DNA of 64,000 nucleotides. Source: Desulfurivibrio dismutans. Its GTDB lineage: Bacteria; Desulfobacterota; Desulfobulbia; Desulfobulbales; Desulfurivibrionaceae. A program made the position numbers and the translations under genes. The stretch covers positions 220,532 through 284,531 of the forward strand of contig NZ_JARGDQ010000005.1 in assembly GCF_029210385.1 (NCBI RefSeq), written 5' to 3'. This document shows positions 1 to 8,543 of the stretch, piece after piece; the stretch's first letter is position 1; every line of letters starts with the position of its first letter. The notes beneath the pieces are model-generated. The model ran no database searches. It was given only the letters and a program-made list of their open reading frames with translations, and had not been told where the DNA came from.

Positions 1-1065
1 CGCCTGCGTCACGCCCGTGACTTGGTGCATGGGCGTTTCGGCCCCCGGCTGTGCTGTCTCTTTTCCCCCCAGCACGGTTTTTTTGCCGAAAAGCAGGACA
101 ACATGATCGAATCCGGGCACATGACCGATCCGGTCACCGGCCTGCCGCTGTTCAGCCTCTATGGTGAGGTGCGCAAACCCACCCCGGCCATGCTGGAGCA
201 CTGTGATGTGCTGTTGGTTGATCTGGTGGATGTGGGCACCAGAGTTTACACCTTTCTCTATACCCTGGCCTACTGCATGGAAGCGGCGGCGGAGCAGGGC
301 AAGCAGGTGGTGGTGCTGGACCGCCCCAACCCGGTTGGCGGCCTGGCTCTCGAAGGCAATTTGCTGCAGCCCTCCTGCCGCTCTTTTGTGGGGCTGTATC
401 CGATTCCCATGCGGCACGGCCTGACCATGGGCGAGCTGGCCCTGATGCTCAAGGGGGAATACGGACTGGACTGCGACCTGGAGGTGATCCCCATGGCCGG
501 CTGGCGGCGAGAGATGCTCTTTGCCGACACCGGTCTGCCCTGGGTCTTTCCCTCCCCGAACATGCCCACGCCACAGACGGCGCTGGTCTACCCCGGCCAG
601 GTGATCTGGGAAGGCACCAATATCTCGGAAGGGCGGGGCACCACCCTGCCTTTTGAGCTGTTCGGCGCCCCCTTCTGGCGCCATGACGAAATGCTGGCGG
701 AACTGGCCGCCACTCCGCTGCCGGGCTGTTATCTGCGGCCCCTGGTCTTTGAGCCGGTGGCCGGTAAGTGGGCCGGTAAGCCTTGTGTCGGTTACCAGTT
801 GCATGTTACCGACCCGGTAAGCTTTCTGCCTTTCCGTACCACCCTGGCCCTGTTGCAGGCGACGGCCCGCCGTCACCAGGAATTTGCCCTGAAGTCGCCG
901 CCCTACGAATATGAGTATGAAAAAACGCCCATTCACCTGATCCTTGGTGATGAAGGTCTTTGGCCCCGGCTGCAGGCCGGGGAACCGCTGTTGGAGTTGG
1001 AGGCCGGCTGGCAGGTGGAGTTGGATGACTTTGCCCGGCGCCGCCAGGATTACCTGCTGTACTGA
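1..1065 (+). CDS. Exo-beta-N-acetylmuramidase NamZ-like (DUF1343), 5' end missing
   Basis: DUF1343 family; the studied member NamZ removes N-acetylmuramic acid from the non-reducing end of peptidoglycan fragments. The frame is open to base 1, so the start lies left of the window; a Met codon at 22 is only internal. Visible family blocks are SPQHGFF near the left edge, VDVGTRVYTFLYT, VLDRPNPVGG, and EGTNISEGRGTTLPFELFGAPF-type sequence in the middle. The C-terminal part ends normally at TGA, 12 bases before the next gene, so co-transcription with bpt is likely. Family membership is secure. Substrate is inferred from the family, and any signal peptide would lie outside the window. Confidence 0.85.
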   Translation, partial: RLRHARDLVHGRFGPRLCCLFSPQHGFFAEKQDNMIESGHMTDPVTGLPLFSLYGEVRKPTPAMLEHCDVLLVDLVDVGTRVYTFLYTLAYCMEAAAEQGKQVVVLDRPNPVGGLALEGNLLQPSCRSFVGLYPIPMRHGLTMGELALMLKGEYGLDCDLEVIPMAGWRREMLFADTGLPWVFPSPNMPTPQTALVYPGQVIWEGTNISEGRGTTLPFELFGAPFWRHDEMLAELAATPLPGCYLRPLVFEPVAGKWAGKPCVGYQLHVTDPVSFLPFRTTLALLQATARRHQEFALKSPPYEYEYEKTPIHLILGDEGLWPRLQAGEPLLELEAGWQVELDDFARRRQDYLLY

Positions 1066-1077
1066 GCCCGTTTACCC

Positions 1078-1788
1078 ATGCGTGACTACCTATTTGACAT
1101 TGCCGCCGAATGCCCCTACGGCTTGCAGAGCCGGGCGGTGTACCGCCAGGCCCCATGTCCGCCCCTGGGCGGTGAGATGTTTGAAAAATTCCTGCAGGCC
1201 GGGTTTCGGCGCAACGGCAACGTGATGTACACCATGGCCTGTCCCGGTTGCCAGGCCTGTGTGCCCATCCGGCTGGCGGTCAAGGATTTCAAGCCCAACC
1301 GCAACCAGCGCCGGGTCTGGCAGCGCAATCAGGATGTGCGGGTCAGCCAGGGTCCTTTGCAGCTGAGTGCCGACAAGCTGGATTTGTGCGAACACTTCCT
1401 GGCCTGCCGCTATCCCGACCAGGACAGTGTGCCGGGGGCGGAGGGGATAGACGGCCGGGCTGTCGACTATTACGGCGGTTTTTTTCTCAACTCCATTACC
1501 GAAACCTGGGAGGTCGTCTATCGGGTTGAGGGTCGGCTGCTTGGTTTGGCGGTGGTGGATATCGCCCCCACGTCCTTGAACGCGGTCTATTTTTATTTTG
1601 ATCCCGACCAAGGCCATCGCAGCCCCGGGGTGCTCAATATTCTCTCGCTCGTTGAACTGTGCCGCCAAGCCAATCTGGAACACCTTTACCTGGGCTACTG
1701 GATCGAAAATGCGCCGGCCATGAGTTACAAGTCCCGTTTCAAGCCTCACCAGTTGCTGATCGATGAGCAGTGGCGGACTGTGGCGTGA
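1078..1788 (+). CDS. bpt: Aspartate/glutamate leucyltransferase (bacterial ATE family)
   Basis: 236 aa, full length for the Bpt/Ate family, which transfers leucine from Leu-tRNA to N-terminal Asp or Glu of proteins and so marks them for the N-end-rule pathway in the cytoplasm. The N-terminal half carries the cysteine cluster CPYG (residues 12-15) and CPGCQAC (55-61). The C-terminal half has the acetyltransferase-like fold signature around YLGYWIENAPAMSYKSRFKP. The start ATG lies 12 bases after the preceding stop. The stop overlaps a GTG that opens a broken exonuclease frame, so a third gene once followed in the same transcript. Leucyl rather than arginyl specificity is the family rule for bacteria and was not read from the sequence. 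Confidence 0.9.
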   Translation: MRDYLFDIAAECPYGLQSRAVYRQAPCPPLGGEMFEKFLQAGFRRNGNVMYTMACPGCQACVPIRLAVKDFKPNRNQRRVWQRNQDVRVSQGPLQLSADKLDLCEHFLACRYPDQDSVPGAEGIDGRAVDYYGGFFLNSITETWEVVYRVEGRLLGLAVVDIAPTSLNAVYFYFDPDQGHRSPGVLNILSLVELCRQANLEHLYLGYWIENAPAMSYKSRFKPHQLLIDEQWRTVA

Positions 1789-1934
1789 GTGTTTTCCCCG
1801 CTTTCGCCGCCATTGATTTCGAGACCGCCAATTACCGCCGCGACAGCGCTTGCGCCGTGGGGGTGGCGGGGGTAGCGTATACTCCCCAAGCCAGGGCCCA
1901 TGAGCTCAGTTATGATGCTGCTGGCGGTGTCTAA
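1785..1934 (+). pseudogene. Truncated DnaQ-like (DEDDh) exonuclease N-terminus
   Basis: A GTG overlapping the bpt stop (GTGA) opens a 49-codon frame. It begins like family DEDDh exonucleases: FAAIDFETANYRRDSACAVG, with the motif I acidic pair in DFET. After about 35 residues the similarity stops, and the frame ends at TAA 1932-1934, which overlaps the stop of the convergent gene. Motifs II and III are absent. The remaining ~130 residues have been lost, probably by the rearrangement that brought in the convergent DUF255 gene. It is unlikely to make an active enzyme. Confidence 0.6.
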
Positions 1935-4093
1935 TCCAGCAGTTGCGCCAGTTCTTCCGGTTCGTTAACCGGCCGGTGGCAGTGAAAATCCTGGCAGAGA
2001 TAAGCGGTGGGGCGGTCATTCAGCCTGCCGGTGTCGTTGAGCAGTGGCAGGCGCTGGGCCAGCCACTGCTGCCCGGCGCCGTCGTCGGCCAACATTACCT
2101 GGGTGTTGGGGAGGTAGCGCCGCCGGATGACGGCCAGCATTTGCCGGCAGCCCTCCTCCGCCGGGGTGCCAGCTATGACGATCTGGCGCGGTGGGTTTGC
2201 CGCGCAGCTTTGGGCCACCAGCATTTGCGGCAGAGCAGAAGGGTATTCCTGCAGGCGAGGGGAAAAGGCGCCAATGGTGTCCACGGCCAATTGCCGCCAC
2301 TCCGGTTTATTGATGAAACCGGCCAGCCGCAGCAGGTTCATGGCCGCCACCGAGTTGCCGGCGGGCTCGGCGCTGTCGTAGTCGGACTTAAGCCGCAGCG
2401 GGATGGTGTTGTCCCCCTCGGGGGCATCAAAAAAACCGCCGTTTTGGGGGTCGTGAAAAAGGGCTATTTGGTTCGCCGTCAGCTTTTCCGCTTCGGCCAG
2501 CCAGTTGATCGCAAAAGTAGTTTCATAAAGATCCAGCAGACCCTGGACCAGAAAGGCGTAATCGGCCAACTGGCCCGGCAGGCCGGCCCGGCCGTTGCGG
2601 TAGCGGCGGAAGAGCCGGCCGGTGGCGGAATCACGTAGTTTGCTGAGCAGAAAGTTGGCGGCCCGGACGGCGGTATCCCGGTATTCCGGCCTCTCCAGGA
2701 TCTGGAAGCCTCGGGCCAGGGCGCTGATCATCAGGCCGTTCCAGGAGGTGATGATCTTGTCGTCCAGGTGGGGCCGGGGCCGCTTGGTGCGGGTCGCCAA
2801 CAACCTTTGGCGGGCGGCGGTCAGTTGGTCGGTGGCGGCCTCCACCGGCAGGTCACAGGTGGCGGCGGTGGCGGCCACGTCGGCGGCCTGGTAGAGAATA
2901 TTTTTGCCCTGGAACTCCCCGTGGGGGTCGGCCAGGGCGTTGCCCTCCTGACGCACGCCGTAATGGCGACAGAACAGCTCGCCGCTGACCGGGTCCAGCA
3001 GTTGCCGGATTTCCGTCTCGCGCCAGAGGTAAAACAGCCCCTCTCCATGTTTCTCTGGATTGGCCGGCTCTTCCGGATCGAGGCTGTCGGCGTCTTCGGC
3101 GGAGTAGAACGCCCCTTCCGGCGCCTGCAGATCGCGCAGCACATAGGCGAAAATATCCGCCGCCACTTTGGCGTGGCGGGGGTTGCTGCCGAGCTGATAG
3201 GCCGACAGATAAAGCGCGGCCAGTTGGCTCTGGTCGTAAAGCATTTTTTCAAAATGGGGCACCCGCCACTGCTCGTCCACCGAATAGCGATGAAAACCGC
3301 CCCCCAGGTGGTCGTATATCCCCCCGGCGGCCATTCTGTCCAGGCTGAACAAAACCATCTGGAGAGCCGCCTGTTCGCCGCTCTGCCAGTGATGATGCAA
3401 AAGAAAGTTGGACAGCACCGGCCGGGGAAATTTGGGAGCCGCGCCGAAGCCGCCGTGGGTGGCATCAAAATCGCCTGCTGTCATGGTGTAGGCGCGAGCG
3501 GCCAGCTGGTCGCCCGCCTCGATTTTTTCCGGAGGGGAGACATTTTTGCTCAGGTGGTCGATAACCCCGGCGGCCACTTCCATCACCTTGTCCCGCCGCT
3601 CCTGCCAGAGATTGCTGATCAGTTCCAGCAGTTGCTTGAAACCGGGCAGCCCGTGCCGGGGTTGGGGCGGGAAGTAGGTCCCGGCGTAGAAGGCTTGTCC
3701 TTCGGGGGTGAGGAAAACCGACAGGGGCCAACCGCCACCGCCGTTTAAGGCCAGGGCTGCGGTCATGTAGAGGTGATCCACGTCGGGTCGCTCTTCCCGG
3801 TCCACCTTGACGGGGATAAAATGATGGTTGAGAACGGCGGCGGCGGCCGGGTCGGCAAAAGACTCATGGGCCATGACATGGCACCAGTGGCAGGTGGAGT
3901 AGCCGATGGAGAGGAATACCGGCTTGTCTTCCCGCCGGGCCCGGGCAAGGGCCTCCTCCCCCCAGGGCAGCCACTCCACCGGGTTGAAGGCGTGCTGCAG
4001 CAGGTAGGGGCTTTGCTCGTCGATCAGGCGGTTGGGCTTTTTGCCCTGGGCCAGTTGCTGCTCGACGAAGTGGGCGGCGGTGTTGTTGCTCAT
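1931..4093 (-). CDS. DUF255 / thioredoxin-domain protein (YyaL, SPATA20 family)
   Basis: 720 aa, typical for this family: an N-terminal thioredoxin-like domain followed by an (alpha/alpha)6 glycosidase-like barrel. The N-terminal domain shows [18 protein letters not shown] and the CHWCHVM redox-like motif near residue 70. Later blocks include [19 protein letters not shown] and LTSWNGLM-like [10 protein letters not shown]. The ATG at 4093 is chosen because a strong Shine-Dalgarno (GAGGAGG) lies six bases before it; a TTG two codons upstream is less likely. It is the last gene of the minus-strand run after acpS (22-base gap). The biochemical role is not established for the family, and a function cannot be assigned here. 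Confidence 0.88.
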   Translation of the reverse strand: MSNNTAAHFVEQQLAQGKKPNRLIDEQSPYLLQHAFNPVEWLPWGEEALARARREDKPVFLSIGYSTCHWCHVMAHESFADPAAAAVLNHHFIPVKVDREERPDVDHLYMTAALALNGGGGWPLSVFLTPEGQAFYAGTYFPPQPRHGLPGFKQLLELISNLWQERRDKVMEVAAGVIDHLSKNVSPPEKIEAGDQLAARAYTMTAGDFDATHGGFGAAPKFPRPVLSNFLLHHHWQSGEQAALQMVLFSLDRMAAGGIYDHLGGGFHRYSVDEQWRVPHFEKMLYDQSQLAALYLSAYQLGSNPRHAKVAADIFAYVLRDLQAPEGAFYSAEDADSLDPEEPANPEKHGEGLFYLWRETEIRQLLDPVSGELFCRHYGVRQEGNALADPHGEFQGKNILYQAADVAATAATCDLPVEAATDQLTAARQRLLATRTKRPRPHLDDKIITSWNGLMISALARGFQILERPEYRDTAVRAANFLLSKLRDSATGRLFRRYRNGRAGLPGQLADYAFLVQGLLDLYETTFAINWLAEAEKLTANQIALFHDPQNGGFFDAPEGDNTIPLRLKSDYDSAEPAGNSVAAMNLLRLAGFINKPEWRQLAVDTIGAFSPRLQEYPSALPQMLVAQSCAANPPRQIVIAGTPAEEGCRQMLAVIRRRYLPNTQVMLADDGAGQQWLAQRLPLLNDTGRLNDRPTAYLCQDFHCHRPVNEPEELAQLLD

Positions 4094-4114
4094 GGGCAAC
4101 CTCCTCGAGAGAGG

Positions 4115-4513
4115 TTAGGGTTGATGCAACAGGGTGACAAAGGCCAGGGCGTATTGTTTTTCATCACTGAGCGATAAAAGGCCGCGGCCAATACCCTGGT
4201 TGCGGCAGTACGCGGCGGCGGCGGCGTGGAATTCCAGCCCCGGACAGCCCAGCCGGTCGTGAACCACGGCAATATCGGCCAGGGTGATGCCCTGGCTGAA
4301 GCCGGTGCCAAGGGCCTTGGCGGCGGCCTCCTTGGCGGCAAATCGTTTGGCCAGAAAGGCTGCCGTGGCTTGTGTTCGGTGGTGGGGCAGAGCCAGGTAT
4401 TCTTGCCACTCGTCGGGAGCCAGGATGCGGCGGGCAAACAGGTCGCCATGGCGGGCCAGGGCCGATTCAATCCGGCGAATGCTGACGATATCGGTACCGA
4501 TCCCGTAAATCAT
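4115..4513 (-). CDS. acpS: Holo-[acyl-carrier-protein] synthase
   Basis: 132 aa. Transfers 4'-phosphopantetheine from CoA to the serine of acyl carrier protein in fatty acid synthesis. It begins MIYGIGTDIVSI, with the metal-binding Asp of GTDIV, and has FAAKEAAAKALGTGF, with the second acidic residue and the Lys of the KEA motif. Length fits AcpS (about 120-130 aa). The ATG at 4513 starts the conserved beta strand; a longer frame adds nine non-conserved residues. It is co-directional with gph upstream but separated by about 95 bases holding hairpin repeats, and is followed by the DUF255 gene. Confidence 0.93.
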   Translation of the reverse strand: MIYGIGTDIVSIRRIESALARHGDLFARRILAPDEWQEYLALPHHRTQATAAFLAKRFAAKEAAAKALGTGFSQGITLADIAVVHDRLGCPGLEFHAAAAAYCRNQGIGRGLLSLSDEKQYALAFVTLLHQP

Positions 4514-4537
4514 GGTGTTCCTTGCTTGATGAATCCA

Positions 4538-4593
4538 CAAAAAGTCCTTCCATGGACTTTTTGCTCTCCGGGAAGCGAAAACGCGGTTTTCGT
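4538..4593. repeat. Two-hairpin repeat, copy 1 (AAAAAGTCC family)
   Basis: Between gph and acpS. The first stem is CAAAAAGTCC (4538-4547) with GGACTTTTTG (4554-4563); the second is the GCGAAAAC / GTTTTCG palindrome at about 4575-4593. Nearly the same block recurs reverse-complemented at 53176-53237 between korB and korC, so this is a dispersed family and not a private terminator. It could still act as a 3' mRNA hairpin for gph. Confidence 0.7.
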
Positions 4594-4608
4594 TTGCTTG
4601 GTCGGCGG

Positions 4609-5268
4609 TTAATGGTCCAGCAGTTGCAGCAGTTCGAGGGGCCGGCTGATCAACCTGTCGGCCCCGTTGGCCAGCAGCTCTTCCGCCTCACGAAACCCCC
4701 ACCGCACCCCCACGGCAAACATTCCGGCCCCCCTGGCGGTTTGCATGTCGATACCGCTGTCGCCAACATAGCAAAAACTCTCCGGCGGCAGTGCCAGTTG
4801 GGCCGCCACCGCCAAGGCTCCGGCGGGGTCGGGCTTTTTGGGGGTATCGGGACGGGCGCCGCGCACTACGGTAAAAAGTTTGTGATCCAACAGGTTGGCT
4901 ACACATTTCCTGGTGAAATCATCGGGTTTGTTGGAAAGAATAGCAAGCTTGAAATGTTGTCCGGCCAGGGTTGAGAGCAGTTCCGGGATATCATGGTAAG
5001 GCCGGGTTTGGCGTTGCCAGTTGCGGTGATACTCACGGCGCATGGCGTCCAAGGCTTTGGCCACGGTGGTTTCAGGAACCTGTTGAGGAGGCAGGGCTCG
5101 GCGCACCAGGGTTTCCATGCCGGAGCCGACAAAATAGCGGTACTGGACGTGGGGATGGGTGGGCAGGTTCAAATCGGCCAGCACCTTGTTCATGGAATCG
5201 GCGATATCGGCCAGGCTGTCGAGCAGGGTGCCGTCCAGATCAAACAGTACGGCCTGATATTTGCGCAT
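4609..5268 (-). CDS. gph: HAD-family phosphatase, phosphoglycolate phosphatase type
   Basis: 219 aa. The HAD motifs are in order: I, FDLDGTLLDS near the N-terminus with the nucleophile Asp; II, ILSNKP; III, the Lys around KKPDPAGA; IV, YVGDSGIDMQTARGAG. The cap region fits the Gph/PGP subgroup, which dephosphorylates 2-phosphoglycolate or similar small phosphates. The start is placed at the ATG beginning MRKYQAVLF (5268); the longer open frame adds 42 low-complexity residues overlapping tsaB. Only four bases separate it from the tsaB stop, so the two are translated from one message. Substrate specificity within HAD proteins cannot be read reliably. Confidence 0.85.
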   Translation of the reverse strand: MRKYQAVLFDLDGTLLDSLADIADSMNKVLADLNLPTHPHVQYRYFVGSGMETLVRRALPPQQVPETTVAKALDAMRREYHRNWQRQTRPYHDIPELLSTLAGQHFKLAILSNKPDDFTRKCVANLLDHKLFTVVRGARPDTPKKPDPAGALAVAAQLALPPESFCYVGDSGIDMQTARGAGMFAVGVRWGFREAEELLANGADRLISRPLELLQLLDH

Positions 5269-5272
5269 GGGC

Positions 5273-6040
5273 CTACTCCTGGGGTTTGGCGTCGGCGGAA
5301 CGAACGTAGATGGGGGTGACGCGGCCGGGATCGACCAGATTGCCGCGCCGCCACTGTTCCTGGGCCAGCCAGCCGATGGCGGTGGCCCGGGCAAAGCAGC
5401 TTTGGGGCGGGGCGAAAAGGGCCTGCTGCGCCAGTTTTTCTGCTAAAAGTTTCCGGTACAGTTCGGCGCCGCTGCCCAGCAACAGGGTTGGCTGCCTGAT
5501 CAGGGTGACCAACTCGGCGGGCGGCAGGGCAAGATAGGGGCTGGTGCGGGTCAGTGGCCCGATTTGCTCTTCCCCCCCTGCCTGGTTGTGGTCTGACTCC
5601 TTGTCGGTCGGCCGGTAAAAGGCGGCAAAGACCTCCTGCTTGCGGGCGTCGATCAGGGCGCAAACCGGCAGGGAGCAGGCAGGGAGGGCTACCGCCTGGG
5701 CGGCCAGGCCGTCCAGGGAGCTGACGCCGATCAAGGGTTTGCCGGTGGCCAGGGCCAGGCCCTTAACGCTGCTCAGGCCGATGCGCAGACCGGTGAAACT
5801 CCCCGGTCCCAGTCCCACGGCCAAGGCGTCCAGATCCTGCCAGGCGGTGTCGCTTGCCATCATCAGATGTTCCACCGCCTCCAGCAGCCGCCGGGAATGG
5901 GTGCGACTGGACTGCAGGGAGTACTCGGCCCGGCACCCCCGGCCGTCCACCAGAGCCACGCTGCCGCAACTCCCGGAAGTCTCCAGGGCCAGAATCAATG
6001 GCGGCGAGGGAGCCGGAGAGGTGGAAATTGGTTTGGCCAT
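5273..6040 (-). CDS. tsaB: tRNA threonylcarbamoyladenosine biosynthesis protein TsaB
   Basis: 255 aa. Partner of TsaD in the complex that places threonylcarbamoyl on A37 of ANN-decoding tRNAs. The ASKHA-fold N-terminus shows LALETSGSCGSVAL, and the most conserved block is GLGPGSFTGLRIGLSSVKGLA. The ATG at 6040 (MAKPIS) is preferred; an in-frame upstream start at 6073 would add 11 residues. It follows rseP in the same direction, but a 107-bp palindromic repeat lies between them. gph follows at four bases. Confidence 0.92.
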   Translation of the reverse strand: MAKPISTSPAPSPPLILALETSGSCGSVALVDGRGCRAEYSLQSSRTHSRRLLEAVEHLMMASDTAWQDLDALAVGLGPGSFTGLRIGLSSVKGLALATGKPLIGVSSLDGLAAQAVALPACSLPVCALIDARKQEVFAAFYRPTDKESDHNQAGGEEQIGPLTRTSPYLALPPAELVTLIRQPTLLLGSGAELYRKLLAEKLAQQALFAPPQSCFARATAIGWLAQEQWRRGNLVDPGRVTPIYVRSADAKPQE

Positions 6041-6077
6041 AAAATTATCTGACAGGATTAAGGTTGATATCAAACCG

Positions 6078-6184
6078 GTAAACGGGCAGCAGTGCCGCAG
6101 GTTGCGGCAAGCAGGACGGCGCCGCGTACATCAGTGCGCAAGCCGGCCTGATCGCCGCTAGATGCGGTGCTGCTGCCCGTTTAC
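6078..6184 (+). repeat. 107-bp palindromic element, copy A
   Basis: Imperfect inverted repeat, 22-bp arms differing at two positions, ends GTAAACGGGCAGCAG and CTGCTGCCCGTTTAC, with an inner palindrome GCGTAC / GTGCGC. The right end overlaps the 3' end of rseP: read on the minus strand, bases 2-4 of the element are the rseP TAA (6183-6181). The GATC-containing half faces rseP. Seven other copies lie in this window. Confidence 0.9.
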
Positions 6185-7254
6185 CCATTAAGCAGTCGCA
6201 TTATGTCGTTGTAGAAGACAAAAAACATCAGGGCCAGCAGCAGCAGAATGCCGACCTGCTGGGCCACTTCCCGGACCTTCATGCTCACCGGCCGGCGGGT
6301 GATGGCCTCCACGGTAAAAAAGACCAGGTGGCCGCCGTCCAGCACCGGGATCGGCAACAGGTTTAAAATGCCGAGGTTGATGCTGATCAGGGCGATAAAG
6401 TAGACAAAGTTGATCCAACCCACCTCCATCTGCTGCCCCGCCAGTTGGGCGATCAGGATGGGACCACCCAGTTCGGTGGCAGGGATGATCTGCTGGATCA
6501 TCTTGACAATGGCCACCAGGGTCAGCCAGATCAGGCCCCAGGTCTGGGAGAAGCCGGCACCAAGGGCCTCAAATAGGGAAATGGACCGGTATTCCACCTC
6601 GCTGCTGCGGGTGACCCCCAGCATGTAGCGCTGGCCCACCACTTCCCCGAAGATGTTTTTTACTTCCTGTTGTTCCGGGGTGCTGGTTACCTGCAGAACA
6701 TCACCATTACGGTGGATATCCAGGGTTACCGGCCGCCCTTCGCTGTCCCGGATCAGCCGGGAGACATCCTCCCAGTCTTCGGTGGCCATGCCGTTGACCG
6801 TCAGGATGCGGTCCCCGGCGAGCAGGCCGGCCTCAGCGGCGGGAGAATCTGGCGCCACTTCGCCGATCTTGGTGCCCGGCACCGGCTGCGGCAGGCCCAC
6901 CAAGGCGTAGATCAGGAAAAAAAGCAAAACGGCAAAGCCCAGGTTGAAAAAAGGCCCGGCAGCGACAATCAAAAAGCGCTGCCATAAGGGTTTGCCGGAA
7001 AATGAGCGCTCTGTATCATCATGGTCGGTGGTTTCTCCGGGATTTTCCCCCAGCATGTTGACATAGCCGCCCAGGGGCAGGGCGCTGACCTGGTAGTCGG
7101 TCTCGCCGATGCGGCGGCCGAACAGCCGAGGGCCAAATCCCAGAGAGAATTTCAGCACCTTGACGTTGAACAGCTTGGCCACAATAAAATGCCCAAATTC
7201 ATGGACAAAAATAAGTATGCCTAAAACAACGATAAAGGAAAGAATGGTATTCAT
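6181..7254 (-). CDS. rseP: Site-2 intramembrane zinc metalloprotease RseP
   Basis: 357 aa, M50 family. Cuts membrane-anchored anti-sigma factors and remnant signal peptides within the inner membrane. The zinc motif HEFGH is at residues 18-22 in the first transmembrane helix, one PDZ domain spans about 115-190 (GEVAPDSPAAEAGLLAGDRI), and the second catalytic motif LDGGH is at 305-309, followed by a last helix. The start ATG overlaps the dxr stop (ATGA). The last codons are LNG-TAA, and the TAA belongs to repeat copy A, so the C-terminus is set by the inserted element. The dxr-rseP order is the usual bacterial one. Confidence 0.95.
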   Translation of the reverse strand: MNTILSFIVVLGILIFVHEFGHFIVAKLFNVKVLKFSLGFGPRLFGRRIGETDYQVSALPLGGYVNMLGENPGETTDHDDTERSFSGKPLWQRFLIVAAGPFFNLGFAVLLFFLIYALVGLPQPVPGTKIGEVAPDSPAAEAGLLAGDRILTVNGMATEDWEDVSRLIRDSEGRPVTLDIHRNGDVLQVTSTPEQQEVKNIFGEVVGQRYMLGVTRSSEVEYRSISLFEALGAGFSQTWGLIWLTLVAIVKMIQQIIPATELGGPILIAQLAGQQMEVGWINFVYFIALISINLGILNLLPIPVLDGGHLVFFTVEAITRRPVSMKVREVAQQVGILLLLALMFFVFYNDIMRLLNG

Positions 7255-8450
7255 GGGGTAACCTTGTTTCTTTTTTGTTTGGCCTTAATCATCAATGATT
7301 CCACCACCGATTCGGCCATCATCCGGGCGGCCAGGTCAACAGCCAGCACGGTGGCGATGCGATCCACCGGCTTGTGCTCGATCCGGTTCACCGTTTCCGT
7401 CACCACCAGGGCGATTTCCGGAAAGCGGATCTTGCCTTGCAGAAAGGCCTCCACCGCCACCTCGTTGGCGGCATTCAGCGCGGCCGGCCGGGTGCCGCCT
7501 CGCTTGCAGGCCTTGTAAGCCAGCTCCAAAGCGGGGAAGCGGGTAAAGTCCGGCGGGAAGAAGCTAAGATTGGCGGTTTTGGTCAGGTTGAGCCGGGGCA
7601 GGTCCAGGCGCAGGCGCTCAGGGTAGGAAAGGGCGTAGACGATGGGGACTCGCATGTCGGGAATCCCCATCTGGGAGATCACCGAGCCGTCAATATACTC
7701 CACCATGGAGTGGACGATGCTCTGGGGGTGAATCAGCACCTCGATCTTCTCCACCGGGACGCCGAACAGCCAGTGGGCCTCAATCACCTCCAGACCCTTG
7801 TTCATCAGGGTGGCCGAATCGATGGAGATTTTACGACCCATGGACCAGTTGGGGTGATTAAGGGCCTGTTCGGGAGTGACTTCCCACAGATCCCGGGTAG
7901 ACTTGTCCCGGAAGGGACCGCCGGACGCGGTGAGAATCAGGCGGTGGATGTCCTGGTGGCGGCCAGCGCTCAGGGATTGGGCGATGGCGTTGTGTTCGCT
8001 GTCGATGGGCAGCAGTTGTACCTGCTTCCGCGCCACGGCGTTCATCACCAGTTCGCCGGCCATCACCAGGGTTTCCTTGTTGGCCAGGGCGATATCTTTG
8101 CCGGCTTCGATGCCGGCCATGGTGGGGGTCAGGCCGGCGGCGCCGACGATGGCTGAGACCACCAGGTCAGCCTCATCAAGGGCGGCCACTTCTTCGTTGC
8201 CGGCCCGGCCCACCAGTACCCGCTCCCCCCAGCCCGGCGGCAGGCTCTGGATCAGCTCCCCGGCCACGGCGTCGTCGGCCACCGAAACCAGCAGCGGGTG
8301 GAAAGCCTCGATCTGTTCCCGCAGCAGCCGGATATTACCACCCGCTGCCATTCCCACCACCCGGAAGCGACCGGGGTACTGACGCACCACGTCCAGCACG
8401 TTACAGCCAATAGAGCCGGTGGAGCCCAGCAGGGAAATGTTTTTGGTCAT
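7251..8450 (-). CDS. dxr: 1-deoxy-D-xylulose 5-phosphate reductoisomerase
   Basis: 399 aa, normal length. Second step of the MEP isoprenoid pathway, converting DXP to MEP with NADPH. The NADPH loop is LLGSTGSIG at the N-terminus. The catalytic region shows PIDSEHNAI, SGGPFRD, and NHPNWSMGRKISIDSATLMNKGLEVIEAH. The ATG at 8450 (MTKNISLLG) starts the Rossmann strand directly; an upstream in-frame ATG adds five residues. It overlaps rseP by four bases and lies downstream of cdsA, with a 93-base gap that holds a 41-bp repeat. Confidence 0.95.
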   Translation of the reverse strand: MTKNISLLGSTGSIGCNVLDVVRQYPGRFRVVGMAAGGNIRLLREQIEAFHPLLVSVADDAVAGELIQSLPPGWGERVLVGRAGNEEVAALDEADLVVSAIVGAAGLTPTMAGIEAGKDIALANKETLVMAGELVMNAVARKQVQLLPIDSEHNAIAQSLSAGRHQDIHRLILTASGGPFRDKSTRDLWEVTPEQALNHPNWSMGRKISIDSATLMNKGLEVIEAHWLFGVPVEKIEVLIHPQSIVHSMVEYIDGSVISQMGIPDMRVPIVYALSYPERLRLDLPRLNLTKTANLSFFPPDFTRFPALELAYKACKRGGTRPAALNAANEVAVEAFLQGKIRFPEIALVVTETVNRIEHKPVDRIATVLAVDLAARMMAESVVESLMIKAKQKRNKVTP

Positions 8451-8481
8451 GATCTTTGCCGTCACTCAAAAAGTAAAAAAA

Positions 8482-8522
8482 TGCTGAACAGTTACGTGCC
8501 AGAATGAACTGGATAGTTACAA
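8482..8522 (+). repeat. 41-bp exact repeat, first copy
   Basis: The 41 bases from TGCTGAACAGTTACG to GGATAGTTACAA are identical to 50386-50426. There they form the outer right end of palindromic element G. Here no matching left arm exists, so this is a solo end, between the cdsA stop and the dxr start. Confidence 0.85.
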
Positions 8523-8543
8523 AATCCGGCCGGTTGCCGGCGA

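Noticed and set aside
1066..1077. GCCCGTTTACCCAT between namZ and bpt as a solo end of the palindromic family
   Set aside because: It matches 14 bases of the right end of copy A, but no arm or CAGCAG follows, so chance is enough to explain it.
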